This document shows positions 8,454 through 16,656 of a stretch of 43,571 nt of DNA, piece by piece. Source of the stretch: Chloroflexota bacterium (GTDB lineage: Bacteria > Chloroflexota > UBA11872); the NCBI GenBank assembly GCA_026708035.1, contig JAPOVQ010000022.1, positions 1 through 43,571 on the forward strand. Reading direction: 5' to 3'. The notes under the pieces are model-generated. The model was not told the DNA's origin. It worked only from the letters and a program-made list of their open reading frames with translations, and searched no databases. How positions within the stretch are numbered: the stretch's first letter is position 1; every line of letters starts with the position of its first letter. The translations under genes were made by a program, and so were the position numbers.

Positions 8454-8465
8454 TATACTTGCGGC
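8454..8465 (+). promoter_or_regulatory. Candidate -10 element before the sigma gene
   Basis: TATACTTGCGGC contains a good -10 hexamer (TATACT) 58 bases before the sigma-factor start. The same 12-mer with one change (TACACTTGCGGC) lies 52 bases before the FmdB-like gene at 32883-32894. No convincing -35 box is seen. Confidence 0.4.
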
Positions 8466-8511
8466 GTCGAGGATCCGCCGGGCCCCGAGAGGCAGCGCCG
8501 ACAAGCTCCCA

Positions 8512-9378
8512 ATGTCCCCCCAGGGTGGAGGAATAGGGCCGACCGCCCAGCTGGATGAGGCGTCGAGCCTGCGCGCCTATCTGAGTGAGATTCGCCGGTT
8601 TCCCCGCCTCACCGCGCGAGAGGAAGTGGAGCTGGCGCAGCGCATCGAGCGCAACGAGCCGGGGGCCCGGCAGCAGATGATTACCGCCAATTTGCGCTTG
8701 GTGGTGGCGGTGGCGCGACGCTTCGCCGACGGACGCGCCCCGTTGCTCGATCTCATTCAAGAGGGCAACACCGGTCTCATGCGCGCCGTGGAGCGCTTCG
8801 ACTGGCGGCACGGCTTCAGGTTCAGCAGCTTTGCCATGCAGTGGGTGCAGCAACCCATCGCGCGAGCGGCGGCCGAGGCCGACCTGCCGCTGCGACTGCC
8901 CGACTACGTGCACCGCAAGCTGGCGACCTCTCGGCGGATCTGGGACGAGCTGTGCGCCGAGATGCACCGCGATCCCGAGGACGGAGAAGTGGCGCGCCGA
9001 GTGGGTCTGCCAACGGCCGAGCTGGCGCGACTGCGCCGGTTCGCGGGGCGCACGATCTCCCTCGACACCGCGGCAGTCGACGATGACGCGTCGCCGACGC
9101 CGCCTGACGCGGAGTCGACACCGCAGCCGTTCGACGAGTTGCGGGCGAGGTTTCTTTGCGCCGACCTGAACCGCGCCTTGGCCACGCTGGACGTGCGCGA
9201 GCGCACGATCCTGCGTCTGCGATTCGGTCTGGGAGGACGCGAGCCGCTGCGCCTGGTCGACATCGGCAACCGTCTCGGCCTCACCGCCGAGCGCATTCGC
9301 CAGCTCCAAGCCCAGGCGCTCGCCAAGCTGCGGCGCTCCAGCGCCGCGCACATTCTCGAAGGCTACGCCGCGGGGTAG
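8512..9378 (+). CDS. RNA polymerase sigma factor, sigma-70 family (primary-like, compact)
   Basis: A 288-residue sigma factor. Region 1.2 is LRAYLSEIRRFPRLTAREEVELAQRIE (residues ~20-46). Region 2 spans about 60-125 and includes NLRLVVAVARRFADG, DLIQEGNTGLMRAVERFD and FSSFAMQWVQQPIARA (core-binding, -10 recognition and melting). Region 3 is about 126-190. Region 4 (about 225-280) has RERTILRLRFGLGG and the helix-turn-helix LVDIGNRLGLTAERIRQLQAQALAKLR that reads the -35 box. It lacks region 1.1 and the long non-conserved insert of RpoD, so it is more like a group 2 factor. The linker VDDDASPTPPDAES is acidic and Pro-rich. No anti-sigma gene is adjacent. The ATG lacks a strong ribosome-binding site. 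Confidence 0.9.
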   Translation: MSPQGGGIGPTAQLDEASSLRAYLSEIRRFPRLTAREEVELAQRIERNEPGARQQMITANLRLVVAVARRFADGRAPLLDLIQEGNTGLMRAVERFDWRHGFRFSSFAMQWVQQPIARAAAEADLPLRLPDYVHRKLATSRRIWDELCAEMHRDPEDGEVARRVGLPTAELARLRRFAGRTISLDTAAVDDDASPTPPDAESTPQPFDELRARFLCADLNRALATLDVRERTILRLRFGLGGREPLRLVDIGNRLGLTAERIRQLQAQALAKLRRSSAAHILEGYAAG

Positions 9379-9490
9379 CGGGCGTTCACGCCGCTCCTCC
9401 CGGATATGGACGAGGGGTCGGTCTCGCGAGGTTGATCAACTCCAGGCGACAGGCTGCCAAGATCCGCCGACGGCCGGATGCGTCCGGGGC

Positions 9491-9553
9491 TTGCCATATC
9501 ACCATATAGGCGGTATGGTTTGCCATATCGCCACCACGCGCGGTAGACCATAT
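9491..9553 (+). promoter_or_regulatory. Iterated CCATAT operator upstream of vapBC
   Basis: TTGCCATATC occurs at 9491-9500 and again at 9520-9529. Between them lies CCATATAGGCGGTATGG (9502-9518), an inverted repeat with CCATA/TATGG arms. A fourth CCATAT (9548-9553) overlaps the vapB start codon. Antitoxins with a ribbon-helix-helix fold usually bind such repeats to repress their own operon. Confidence 0.65.
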
Positions 9554-9791
9554 GAAGACCACGCTGAATCTCGACGACACGGTGATGCGCCGTCTGCGCG
9601 AAGAGGCCGCGCGGCGCGGCACCACCATGACGGCCCTGGTTGAGGCCGGCATCATGCGCGTGCTCGAACCAGAGCCGCCGTATGTCACGAAGCGGGATGC
9701 GCTGCCGGAGCTGCCGCGCTGGAACAGCGGCGGCGCGCTGGTCGACGTCGCCAACCGCGACGAGCTATATGCGGCGATGGACGAGGACTGA
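9552..9791 (+). CDS. vapB: VapB-type ribbon-helix-helix antitoxin
   Basis: A 79-residue antitoxin. The N-terminal ribbon-helix-helix (MKTTLNLDDTVMRRLREEA, then TTMTALVEAGIMRVL) binds DNA. The C-terminal part (LPRWNSGGALVDVANRDELYAAMDED) resembles the VapB tail that occupies the PIN active site. It neutralises the toxin encoded directly downstream (its TGA is followed at once by the toxin GTG) and probably represses the operon through the CCATAT repeats that run up to its own start codon. There is no clear Shine-Dalgarno sequence before the ATG, so translation may be leaderless or weak. Confidence 0.88.
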   Translation: MKTTLNLDDTVMRRLREEAARRGTTMTALVEAGIMRVLEPEPPYVTKRDALPELPRWNSGGALVDVANRDELYAAMDED

Positions 9792-10226
9792 GTGCTCGCC
9801 GTAGACACGAACGTCCTTGTCTACGCGGCCGACGAAGATGCCGAGGCGCACGCGGCCTGCCGGCAGCACCTGAACCAGTGGCGAGTTGACCCTACGCCAA
9901 CCTTTCTCACGTGGAACGTCTGCTACGAGTTCCTGCGGGTCAGCACGCACACGCGCGTGCTTCGCTCACCGTGGCGCCCGAGTGACGCGTGGCGATTCCT
10001 CAACGTCGTGCTGGACTCGCCGGGCTTCGCGTTGCTGCGGCCAACCGACCGTCACCAGGCGGTTCTGTCGCAGACGCTGTCGGAGTTGCCGGACGTCCGC
10101 GGCAACCTGATGCACGACCTGCACACGGCGGTCGTGATGCGTGAGCACGGCGTCAGCCGCATCTGCACCCGCGACACGCATTTCCATCGATTCCCGTTTC
10201 TCGAGGTCGTGGACCCGCTGCGGTAA
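9792..10226 (+). CDS. vapC: VapC-type PIN-domain ribonuclease toxin
   Basis: A 144-residue PIN toxin with a complete acidic set: Asp5 (VDTNVLVYA), Glu46 (CYEFLRV), Asp109 (MHDLHTA) and Asp128 (TRDTHF). Such toxins are Mg-dependent endoribonucleases that cut tRNA or rRNA when the antitoxin is degraded. It uses a GTG start directly after the vapB stop, with no gap, so the two are coupled and the toxin is probably made at a lower rate. The cognate RNA target cannot be predicted from the sequence. Confidence 0.88.
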   Translation: MLAVDTNVLVYAADEDAEAHAACRQHLNQWRVDPTPTFLTWNVCYEFLRVSTHTRVLRSPWRPSDAWRFLNVVLDSPGFALLRPTDRHQAVLSQTLSELPDVRGNLMHDLHTAVVMREHGVSRICTRDTHFHRFPFLEVVDPLR

Positions 10227-10257
10227 CCGGGCGGTCGCCTGACTTAACCGGCGCGAG

Positions 10258-11577
10258 CTAGGGAAAGACTGCCAGCAAATCCTCGTCGGACTCGCGGCGA
10301 CGGGTGAGGCGGGCCTGGCCGTTCGCGACCATTACCACGGCGGGCCGGCCGACCATGTTGTAGGTGCTGGCCATGCTCATGTGATAGGCGCCGGATGCGG
10401 GCACGGCGATGAGGTCGCCGCGGCGCAACGGCGGTAGCGCCGTGTCCCGCAGCAGCACGTCGCCGGACTCGCAGTAGCGGCCCGCGAGCGTCAGGGTTTC
10501 GTGTGGACCCTCGCCGGGTCGATTCGCCAGCAGCGCCGCGTACTTCGACTGGTAGAGCGCGGGCCGCGGGTTGTCGGCCATGCCGCCGTCCACGGAGACG
10601 TAGGTGCGGACGCCCGGAATGTGCTTGACGGTGCCCACGGCGTAGAGTGCGACGCCACTGCGCGCCACGATGGAGCGACCGGGCTCGATGAGCAGCCGCG
10701 GCGGGCGGGCCAGCCCGCGAGCTAGCACCGTCGACGTGATGGCCTGGACGATATCGGCCGGATCGGGCGGGTCGTCGTCCAGCGTGTAGCGCACGCCGCC
10801 GCCGCCGCCCGGACTCAGATCGCGCAGGTCGAGTCCGTGAGCGGTGCGCATGCGCTCGGCAAAGTCGAGCGTGATGGTGACTGTGTCGGCGTAAGGCTCG
10901 GTGTCGAATATCTGCGAGCCGATGTGGGCGTGCAGGCCCATGACGTCGAGGTTCGGCGCGCGCATCGCCCGCGCCACGGCTTCCTCGGCGGCTCCGGAGT
11001 CGAGCCCGAGTCCGAACTTGCTGTCCACGGCGCCGGTCCGGATGTAATCGTGCGTGTGCGCCTCAACGCCCGGCGTGAGCCGCAAGAGCACCTGAGCCGT
11101 CAGGCCGCGTCGCCGCGCCAACTCGTCGATAATCTCGATCTCCTCCAGCGCGTCCACGACGATGCGCCCGACGCCAAGCTCCAGCGCCAGGTCAATCTCG
11201 CGCGGCAGCTTGTTGTTGCCGTGCAGCACTACGCGATCCAACGGCATCCCGGCGGCCTGCGCCACGCGGACCTCGCCGGAAGAGACGGCGTCCATGCCCA
11301 GGCCTTCGGAGGCCGCCACTTGCAACAGCGTCGGATCGACGTAGGCCTTGCCGGCGTAGAGCACCAGCGCATTCGGATAGCTATCCGCCAGCGCGCGGAT
11401 ATAGCCCCGGCACGCCGCCCGCAGCGTCGCCTCGTCGTAAATGTAGAGCGGAGTGCCGAACTCTTCCGCCAACTCCTCGCAACTCGCGCCGCCAAGGACC
11501 AGCGCACCGGCGTCGTCGCGAAGCGTGCCAACGGGAAACACCTGGTCGAGCAGGTCCTGCTCGGGCGGCCGGCTCAT
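10258..11577 (-). CDS. lysA: Diaminopimelate decarboxylase
   Basis: A 439-residue PLP enzyme of fold type III that converts meso-diaminopimelate to L-lysine. The PLP Lys is Lys77 in LYAGKAYVDP. HAHIGSQ (near residue 228), SPGGGGGVRY, EPGRSIVA and the CESGDVL motif (with the catalytic Cys of the second subunit's active site) are all present. The ATG at 11575-11577 shares one base with the stop of the alcohol dehydrogenase upstream (TGATG), so translation is coupled. The frame extends further upstream, but that part is a shadow of the dehydrogenase. No other lysine-pathway gene is nearby. A substrate other than diaminopimelate (for example carboxynorspermidine) is possible, but the motifs fit LysA best. 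Confidence 0.92.
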   Translation of the reverse strand: MSRPPEQDLLDQVFPVGTLRDDAGALVLGGASCEELAEEFGTPLYIYDEATLRAACRGYIRALADSYPNALVLYAGKAYVDPTLLQVAASEGLGMDAVSSGEVRVAQAAGMPLDRVVLHGNNKLPREIDLALELGVGRIVVDALEEIEIIDELARRRGLTAQVLLRLTPGVEAHTHDYIRTGAVDSKFGLGLDSGAAEEAVARAMRAPNLDVMGLHAHIGSQIFDTEPYADTVTITLDFAERMRTAHGLDLRDLSPGGGGGVRYTLDDDPPDPADIVQAITSTVLARGLARPPRLLIEPGRSIVARSGVALYAVGTVKHIPGVRTYVSVDGGMADNPRPALYQSKYAALLANRPGEGPHETLTLAGRYCESGDVLLRDTALPPLRRGDLIAVPASGAYHMSMASTYNMVGRPAVVMVANGQARLTRRRESDEDLLAVFP

Positions 11578-12692
11578 CAGCCCCCCGGAGCGAGCGCGCT
11601 GCGGGTCACGTGGCCTTCGTCCTGGCGCTCGAACGCCTCGTTGATTTCGTGCAAGGGATACGTGTGCGAGAGCACCCGGTCGAACGGCAGCTTGTCGACG
11701 TTGTGGGATACGAAGTCCAACGCCTGCTTCAGGTCCCGCCAACGGTAGTGAGCCACGCCTAGCACCGTGATGCTCTTGAAGACGATGGTCGAGGGATCGA
11801 AGCTCGCGGTGTGCCCGACGCAGACGTTGCCGATTTCGACGTACCGCCCGCCGGGTGCGGTCATGGCGACGCCCTCCGCAAACACGGCGGGATGGCCCAC
11901 CAACTCCATCGTCACGTCAGCGCCGAGACCGTCGGTGAGTTCCTGGACCCGCGCCACGCGCGCCTCGGGGGTCTCGAATTCGCGCATGTCGACCGTCTCG
12001 TCGGCGCCGAACGCCTTTGCCAGCTCAAGCCGCTCCGGCACGCCGTCGATCACGATCACGCGCGCCGCGCCGCGCGCCTGGGCAACAGCCGCGGCGTAGA
12101 CGCCCAGTCCCCCGGCGCCCTGGATCGCGACTGTTTCGTTTACGGTCTGCCCGGCGCGGTCGAGCCCCGAGACCACCTGGCTCAAGGCGCAGTTCACGCC
12201 CGAGATGAGGTGGTCGTCCAGGTGATCGGGCACGCGAAAGATGGCGTGCTTCGGGAACAGGTAGTAGTAGTCGGCGAACGTGCCGCGGAAGTAGGGCCAC
12301 TCGTCCAGCAGCGTCATCCGGTTGGTCTGCCGCGTCGGGCAGGCGTAGGTGTGCCCCTTCATGCAGTTCGCGCAGCGCAGGCACGGGTGGAAGAACCCGA
12401 AGACCACGCGGTCGCCTTCGCGCAACGGCTGGCCGTTAGTGTCCACGGTCAATCCGGCGCCCAGCTTGGCGATCTCGCCGGTGCCCTCGTGCCCGAGCGT
12501 GCCTGGGAGGTTGAATCCGCGCGCGACCAGGTCGGTATCGCCGCGCCAGTAGTGCATGTCGGAGCCGCACACGTTGGCGAGCCGCATGCGAATCACCGCG
12601 GCGCCCGGCTCCGGGTCGGGAACCGGGAATTCTCGCAGGTCGAAGGGCTCTCGGATTCCGTTGAAGACGGCAATGGCGCCGGTTTCAGGCAT
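11577..12692 (-). CDS. Zinc-dependent alcohol dehydrogenase (MDR)
   Basis: A 371-residue medium-chain dehydrogenase with both zinc sites. The catalytic ligands are the Cys of NVCGSD (near 42) and GHEGTGE (near 67-73). The structural site is the four-Cys lobe C-LRC-ANC-MKGHTYAC (near 104-117). The Rossmann motif is QGAGGLGVYAAAVAQ near 190-204, with an Asp at the end of the second strand (VIVIDGVPER), favouring NAD. Family members oxidise sorbitol, threonine, aryl or aliphatic alcohols. It is co-transcribed with lysA through a one-base overlap, an odd partnership. It diverges from the metallo-beta-lactamase gene at 12844. Confidence 0.9.
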   Translation of the reverse strand: MPETGAIAVFNGIREPFDLREFPVPDPEPGAAVIRMRLANVCGSDMHYWRGDTDLVARGFNLPGTLGHEGTGEIAKLGAGLTVDTNGQPLREGDRVVFGFFHPCLRCANCMKGHTYACPTRQTNRMTLLDEWPYFRGTFADYYYLFPKHAIFRVPDHLDDHLISGVNCALSQVVSGLDRAGQTVNETVAIQGAGGLGVYAAAVAQARGAARVIVIDGVPERLELAKAFGADETVDMREFETPEARVARVQELTDGLGADVTMELVGHPAVFAEGVAMTAPGGRYVEIGNVCVGHTASFDPSTIVFKSITVLGVAHYRWRDLKQALDFVSHNVDKLPFDRVLSHTYPLHEINEAFERQDEGHVTRSALAPGG

Positions 12693-12843
12693 GGTGGGTA
12701 GTGCTGGTTCGCTGGCCCGTTCAGACTACAGCAACGCCCGGCGCGCAGACCTCTTGTGCTCGCCGCCTCGGCCTATTCGCGTGTCGCGTCCGCCGTCCCG
12801 TACGCTGCGCCCACCGTCGCCGGCACGGCACCGCGAGGCGTCC

Positions 12844-14733
12844 ATGGCCTGGGTCCAGATTTCATCGCGCATCTTTCGCTGGGCCGACACCTGCAACGTC
12901 TACTGCGTGACTGCCGGCGACCGCGGCCTGCTCATCGACGCTGGATCGGGCGTCGTGGTGGAACACCTCGGCGAAATCGGCGTGCGGCAGGTCGAGTGGG
13001 TGCTGCACACGCACCACCACCGCGATCAGTCCTGGGGCACGGGACGCCTCAAGGCCCACGGCGCCAAGATCGCCGTGCCCGAGCACGAGCGGCATCTCTT
13101 CGATCAGGTCGAGCTCTTCTGGCAGCACAAGCGGGTCTACGACAACTACAACGACCGCAACACGTTTTTCTCGCTGGCGGAGAGCGTCGCGGTCGACGCC
13201 GATCTCGTGGACTACGAGACGTTCACCTGGCGCGACGTTGAGCTGGAAATCATCCCGGCAAAGGGCCACACCCACGGCAGCAGCATGCTCATCGGTCAAA
13301 TCGACGGCCGACGCGTCGCCTTCACCGGCGACCTGCTGAGCGCCGGCGGCGTGCTCTACCAGTACCACGCGCTCGAATACGGCTACGCCGATCAGCAGGG
13401 CGCGCTGTTCACGCTCGAGTCCCTGCAGGCGCTGCGGCGGCACGCGCCCGATCTGGCCTTGCCTTCGCACGGCGACGTGATCGAGGACCCGGTTGGAGAC
13501 TGCGCGCGGCTGGAAGAGCGGCTCATGGCCCTCGCGCGCCTGGGCGCCGGGATGCGATTTCTGGGCCGCGACGGGGGACACGGGCTCGACCTCCTGCCCG
13601 ATCCGAAGTTCATCCAGGTGTCGCGACATTTGCTATGGGGCGGACCGCACACCTGCTCCAACTTCTACGTGCTGCTGTCCGAGAGCGGCAAAGCGTGCTT
13701 CATCGACTACGGGCACTCGCATTTCGCGCACATGGGCGTCTCCCAGGAGCGTGAGGACGGCGACACGATGCGCTTCGTCGTGCACCACCTCGACGAACTG
13801 CGCGAGAGATACGGCGTGCGCGAGATGGATATGGTGCTGGTCACGCATATCCACGACGACCACACGGCCGGCATTCCCTACCTGGTGCGGCACGAGGGCG
13901 CGCGCGTCTGGGCGCTGGACGATGTGGCGCAGGTGCTGGAGGACCCGGCCGGCTGGTGCAGTACGCCGTGCACGATGCCGACCCCGATCCCGATCGAACG
14001 CAAGCTGCGCGACGGCGAGCGGTTTCAGTGGGAGGAATTCGAGTTCGAGGTCCACCACGCGCCGGGCCAAACGGAGTTTCACTCAGTCCTCGCCACTCAC
14101 ATCGATGGGCAGAAAGTGGCCTTCACCGGCGACAACATCTTCCTGGAGCTGGCGCCCGGCATCACCGGCGAGATGACCGCGCAGCTTTACCAGACCACGG
14201 TGCTGCGCAACAGCTTGCAGCTGTGGATGCATCGTCGCTGCGCGGACGTGATGGACCTGGTGCAGCCGGACCTGGTCTGTCCGGGGCATCGCGAGCTAAT
14301 CCCGTGGGACTCGCGGCGCGCGGCGGAGTATCGCGACTTCATCGCCCGCAAGGAGCGCGTCGTGCGCGACCTGCTGGACGAACCCGCCGACGAGGGCGTG
14401 GACCTCTGGTGGGCGCGGCTGGTCCCATATCTGCGCCACGCCGAACCGGGCGAGTCGTGCAGCTACCGTCTGCTGCTCCGCAACAACGCGGAACGGCCGG
14501 TGCGGCTCGAAGCGCGGCTGCTGGTTCCCGACGGCTGGCGCACCAGCAATACATTCGAGTCCCTGGACTTGGAGGCCGGCGCGCGAGGCGAGCTGACGCT
14601 CACCGCCATCGCGCCGGCGCATTCAGACGTGCGCCGCATCCTCACGGCCGAGATTCGGGTGGACGGCGACACCCGCGGCCCGGTAACCGAAGCGCTGGTG
14701 ATCGTGGGTGACGGCGCGCGGGAATCGGTGTAG
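12844..14733 (+). CDS. Tandem double metallo-beta-lactamase-fold hydrolase with C-terminal beta domain
   Basis: A 629-residue protein with two metallo-beta-lactamase folds in one chain. Domain 1 (about 1-230) has HTHHHRD (55-61), GHTHGSS (141-147), FTGD (160-163) and PSHGD (207-211). Domain 2 (about 258-520) has THIHDDH (334-340), HAPGQTEFHS, FTGDNIF and CPGHREL. Both keep the His/Asp metal ligands, so both could be active. Domain 1 has HTHHH, a slight variant of HxHxDH, and domain 2 has HIHDDH. The last ~100 residues (SCSYRLLLRNNAERPVRLEA onwards) look like an Ig-like beta sandwich. No signal peptide. The substrate is unknown; lactones, thioesters and phosphoesters are all possible in this superfamily. 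It starts at an ATG whose family similarity is immediate. Confidence 0.87.
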   Translation: MAWVQISSRIFRWADTCNVYCVTAGDRGLLIDAGSGVVVEHLGEIGVRQVEWVLHTHHHRDQSWGTGRLKAHGAKIAVPEHERHLFDQVELFWQHKRVYDNYNDRNTFFSLAESVAVDADLVDYETFTWRDVELEIIPAKGHTHGSSMLIGQIDGRRVAFTGDLLSAGGVLYQYHALEYGYADQQGALFTLESLQALRRHAPDLALPSHGDVIEDPVGDCARLEERLMALARLGAGMRFLGRDGGHGLDLLPDPKFIQVSRHLLWGGPHTCSNFYVLLSESGKACFIDYGHSHFAHMGVSQEREDGDTMRFVVHHLDELRERYGVREMDMVLVTHIHDDHTAGIPYLVRHEGARVWALDDVAQVLEDPAGWCSTPCTMPTPIPIERKLRDGERFQWEEFEFEVHHAPGQTEFHSVLATHIDGQKVAFTGDNIFLELAPGITGEMTAQLYQTTVLRNSLQLWMHRRCADVMDLVQPDLVCPGHRELIPWDSRRAAEYRDFIARKERVVRDLLDEPADEGVDLWWARLVPYLRHAEPGESCSYRLLLRNNAERPVRLEARLLVPDGWRTSNTFESLDLEAGARGELTLTAIAPAHSDVRRILTAEIRVDGDTRGPVTEALVIVGDGARESV

Positions 14734-14755
14734 GAGTACCTTGCGTACCCCATCC

Positions 14756-14806
14756 GTCATTCCGGCGAAGAGCCTGCCCCGTACTCGATACGGGGCCGGA
14801 ATCCAG
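14756..14806. repeat. Dispersed palindromic repeat, family B, copy 1
   Basis: It starts GTCATTCCGGCGAAGAGCCT, contains CCCCGTACTCGATACGGGG and ends CCGGAATCCAG. The outer ATTCCGG/CCGGAAT and inner CCCCGTA/TACGGGG arms give a double hairpin. It is nearly identical to 16497-16546. Confidence 0.88.
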
Positions 14807-14916
14807 GCCGGTCCAATCTGGCGGCGTGCTGGATGGTTGGATTGGGGCGAGTCTCAGTCCCGCCCTTACAGGGCTTTGCGTACCCCCTCAAGCGGGGAAT
14901 GTCGCGCCGGTCCGGT

Positions 14917-14952
14917 CCCCTCTCCCTCGATGGGAGAGGGTTAGGGTGAGGG
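14917..14952. repeat. Dispersed palindromic repeat, family A, copy 2
   Basis: TCTCCCTCGATGGGAGAGGG hairpin followed by TTAGGGTGAGGG. Together with the upstream GGTCCGGTCCCC it matches the copy at 41781-41822 almost base for base. Confidence 0.88.
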
Positions 14953-15109
14953 TGATCCGGCGCATGAGCGTGGGCTGTCGACCAATCCTGCATGGGTCTC
15001 CAATCGCGGGAAGCCAGCCTTCCCAGACCTGGAGTCGCTCCGGTTGTGTCCCAACAGTCCCGCATATGACCGACTTACACCGAATCTTCTGTACGAGAAG
15101 GAGAACAAC

Positions 15110-16039
15110 ATGCGCGTGATGATGATGGGTTCCGGCGGAGTTGGCGGTTTTGTCGGCGCCGGGCTGTTCGATACCGGCCACGACGTGACGTTCGTCGCCC
15201 GCGGGGCGCACTTGGAAGCCATTCGGGAGCACGGGCTGTGCATGCTCAGCGAAGACGGATCGCGCCGATATCTGGAGGTCGACGTCGTCGAGCGGCCGGC
15301 GGATGCCGGGTCGACGTTCGATCTCATCGTGTTCGCGGTCAAGGCATACGACACGCAGTCGGCCGCTGAGCTACTGGTCCCCGCCGTCGGCGACGAGACT
15401 GCGGTGCTGACGCTGCAGAACGGCATCGACAGCGTGCCGATGCTGTCGTCCGTGCTCGGCGCGGAGCACGTGATCGGCGGAGCCACCTGGCTCACGGCCC
15501 ACATTGCCGGGCCGGGAGTCATCGAATACCAGGACGCGCTGGTGCGCGCGGCCATCGGCGAGCCCGGCGGCGGCATCTCCGACCGCGTGGAGAGCATTGC
15601 CGAGGCGCTGCGCGGCTGCGGCATCGAGACCGAAGTCAGCGACGACATCACCCGGATCCTGTGGAGCAAGATCGTGCTGCTGTCGGTCCACGGCGGCATG
15701 AGCGCCGCCTGCCAGCTGCCGTTAGGCGACATCCTGTCAACCGAGGGCATGGAGGACGTCTACCGCATGATGTTCAACGAAGCGGCGTCCGTTGGGCGGG
15801 CGCTGGGCATGGACCTGCCGGAATCGACCAGCGACGACCTGGTCGCCCTGCTGCAATCCGCCCCGGCGGACAACACCACCTCGCTCCAGGTCGACTTCGG
15901 CCACCAGCGCCGCGTCGAGCTCGAGTACCTCACCGGCGCGGTGGTGCGCCGCGGCCGCGAGGCCGGCGTGCCCACCCCGGCGCTCGAGGCCATCTACCTC
16001 TCGCTCAAGGCCAAGGCGCGAGCGTTCGGGGGGATATAG
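15110..16039 (+). CDS. panE: Ketopantoate reductase family (ApbA/PanE)
   Basis: A 309-residue NADPH-dependent reductase. In PanE it reduces 2-dehydropantoate to pantoate in coenzyme A synthesis. The Rossmann motif MMGSGGVGGFVGAGL is at residues 5-19. FAVKAYDT carries the conserved Lys78 and the catalytic base is Lys187 (RILWSKIVLL). NGIDS (104-108) is the usual nicotinamide-loop Asn, and the C-terminal helical domain is complete (SLQVDFGHQRRVELEYLTG). A strong AAGGAG precedes the ATG. There are many paralogues in this family acting on other 2-keto acids, and no other pantothenate gene is nearby, so the exact substrate is less certain than the family. Confidence 0.85.
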   Translation: MRVMMMGSGGVGGFVGAGLFDTGHDVTFVARGAHLEAIREHGLCMLSEDGSRRYLEVDVVERPADAGSTFDLIVFAVKAYDTQSAAELLVPAVGDETAVLTLQNGIDSVPMLSSVLGAEHVIGGATWLTAHIAGPGVIEYQDALVRAAIGEPGGGISDRVESIAEALRGCGIETEVSDDITRILWSKIVLLSVHGGMSAACQLPLGDILSTEGMEDVYRMMFNEAASVGRALGMDLPESTSDDLVALLQSAPADNTTSLQVDFGHQRRVELEYLTGAVVRRGREAGVPTPALEAIYLSLKAKARAFGGI

Positions 16040-16051
16040 GCGACCGCTGCC

Positions 16052-16369
16052 CTACACCATTGGGGGTGATGGCGAGTCGTCCGCGCGGGTGATCTTTCGC
16101 CGCACCCAGGTCCCGGCGCGGGCAGTTCCGTAGCCAAGTAGGGCGAAGGCGAGCACCAGGCGAGGCCCGAGAAATCGGCCCACGGCGCGGGCGCCCCGTC
16201 CAAGCGCCGGCACTCCAACACGAATGGCCCACCACAGAATGCGGCTCAGGTAGCGAGCGATGATCCCGAGCGCCCACACAACGACGGTGAGTGCACGCCA
16301 GAGACCGTGGGCGACGAGTTTTCCGGCGACGCCGATCGCGGCGAAGATCGCCCCTACTAGCCCCATCAT
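16052..16369 (-). CDS. Small predicted membrane protein
   Basis: A 105-residue protein beginning MMGLVGAIFAAIGVAGKLVAHG, with about three hydrophobic stretches (residues ~2-18, 24-45, 65-85) and a basic C-terminal tail (WVRRKITRADD). No family is recognised. Its ATG overlaps the stop (TGA at 16366-16368) of an upstream frame that ends in a hydrophobic helix, ATGTIWLVAVTAAVIGMAQSS in one-letter terms split here as ATGTIWLVAV and TAAVIGMAQSS. That frame has no proper start and may be a broken partner. It converges with panE, leaving a 12-base gap. Confidence 0.5.
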   Translation of the reverse strand: MMGLVGAIFAAIGVAGKLVAHGLWRALTVVVWALGIIARYLSRILWWAIRVGVPALGRGARAVGRFLGPRLVLAFALLGYGTARAGTWVRRKITRADDSPSPPMV

Positions 16370-16496
16370 GAGGACTGCGCCATCCCGATCACCGCCGCAG
16401 TGACGGCGACGAGCCAAATGGTACCCGTCGCCAGGGCCGCAGCCAGCTTGTCGCATCCGGGTCGAAATGCCGCGTAGTGGGCTGCTTTGAGTCCGA

Positions 16497-16546
16497 CATT
16501 CCCGCGAAGAGCCTGCCCCGTACTCGATACGGGGCGGGAATCCACC
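16497..16546. repeat. Dispersed palindromic repeat, family B, copy 2
   Basis: CATTCCCGCGAAGAGCCTGC, then CCCGTACTCGATACGGGG, then CGGGAATCCA. It is nearly the same as the copy at 14756-14806; the compensating change CCGG to CCCG in the left arm and CCGG to CGGG in the right arm keeps the outer stem paired. Confidence 0.88.
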
Positions 16547-16656
16547 CCGGAAGTCAATCGACGCATCGAGGCCGCCCGCCGCTGCTGGGTCACCAGGCGG
16601 CGCTCAGATGCCAAAGTCGCCCGCTCTCGTGCGACCGAACTCCCCGCCGGGCGGTG

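Larger units (their letters stand above)
14734..15109. other. 376-base gap holding two dispersed repeats
   Basis: No gene is seen. The gap holds a family B repeat (14756-14806) and a family A repeat (14917-14952), then the leader of the ketopantoate reductase gene with an AAGGAG about six bases before its ATG. Confidence 0.7.
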
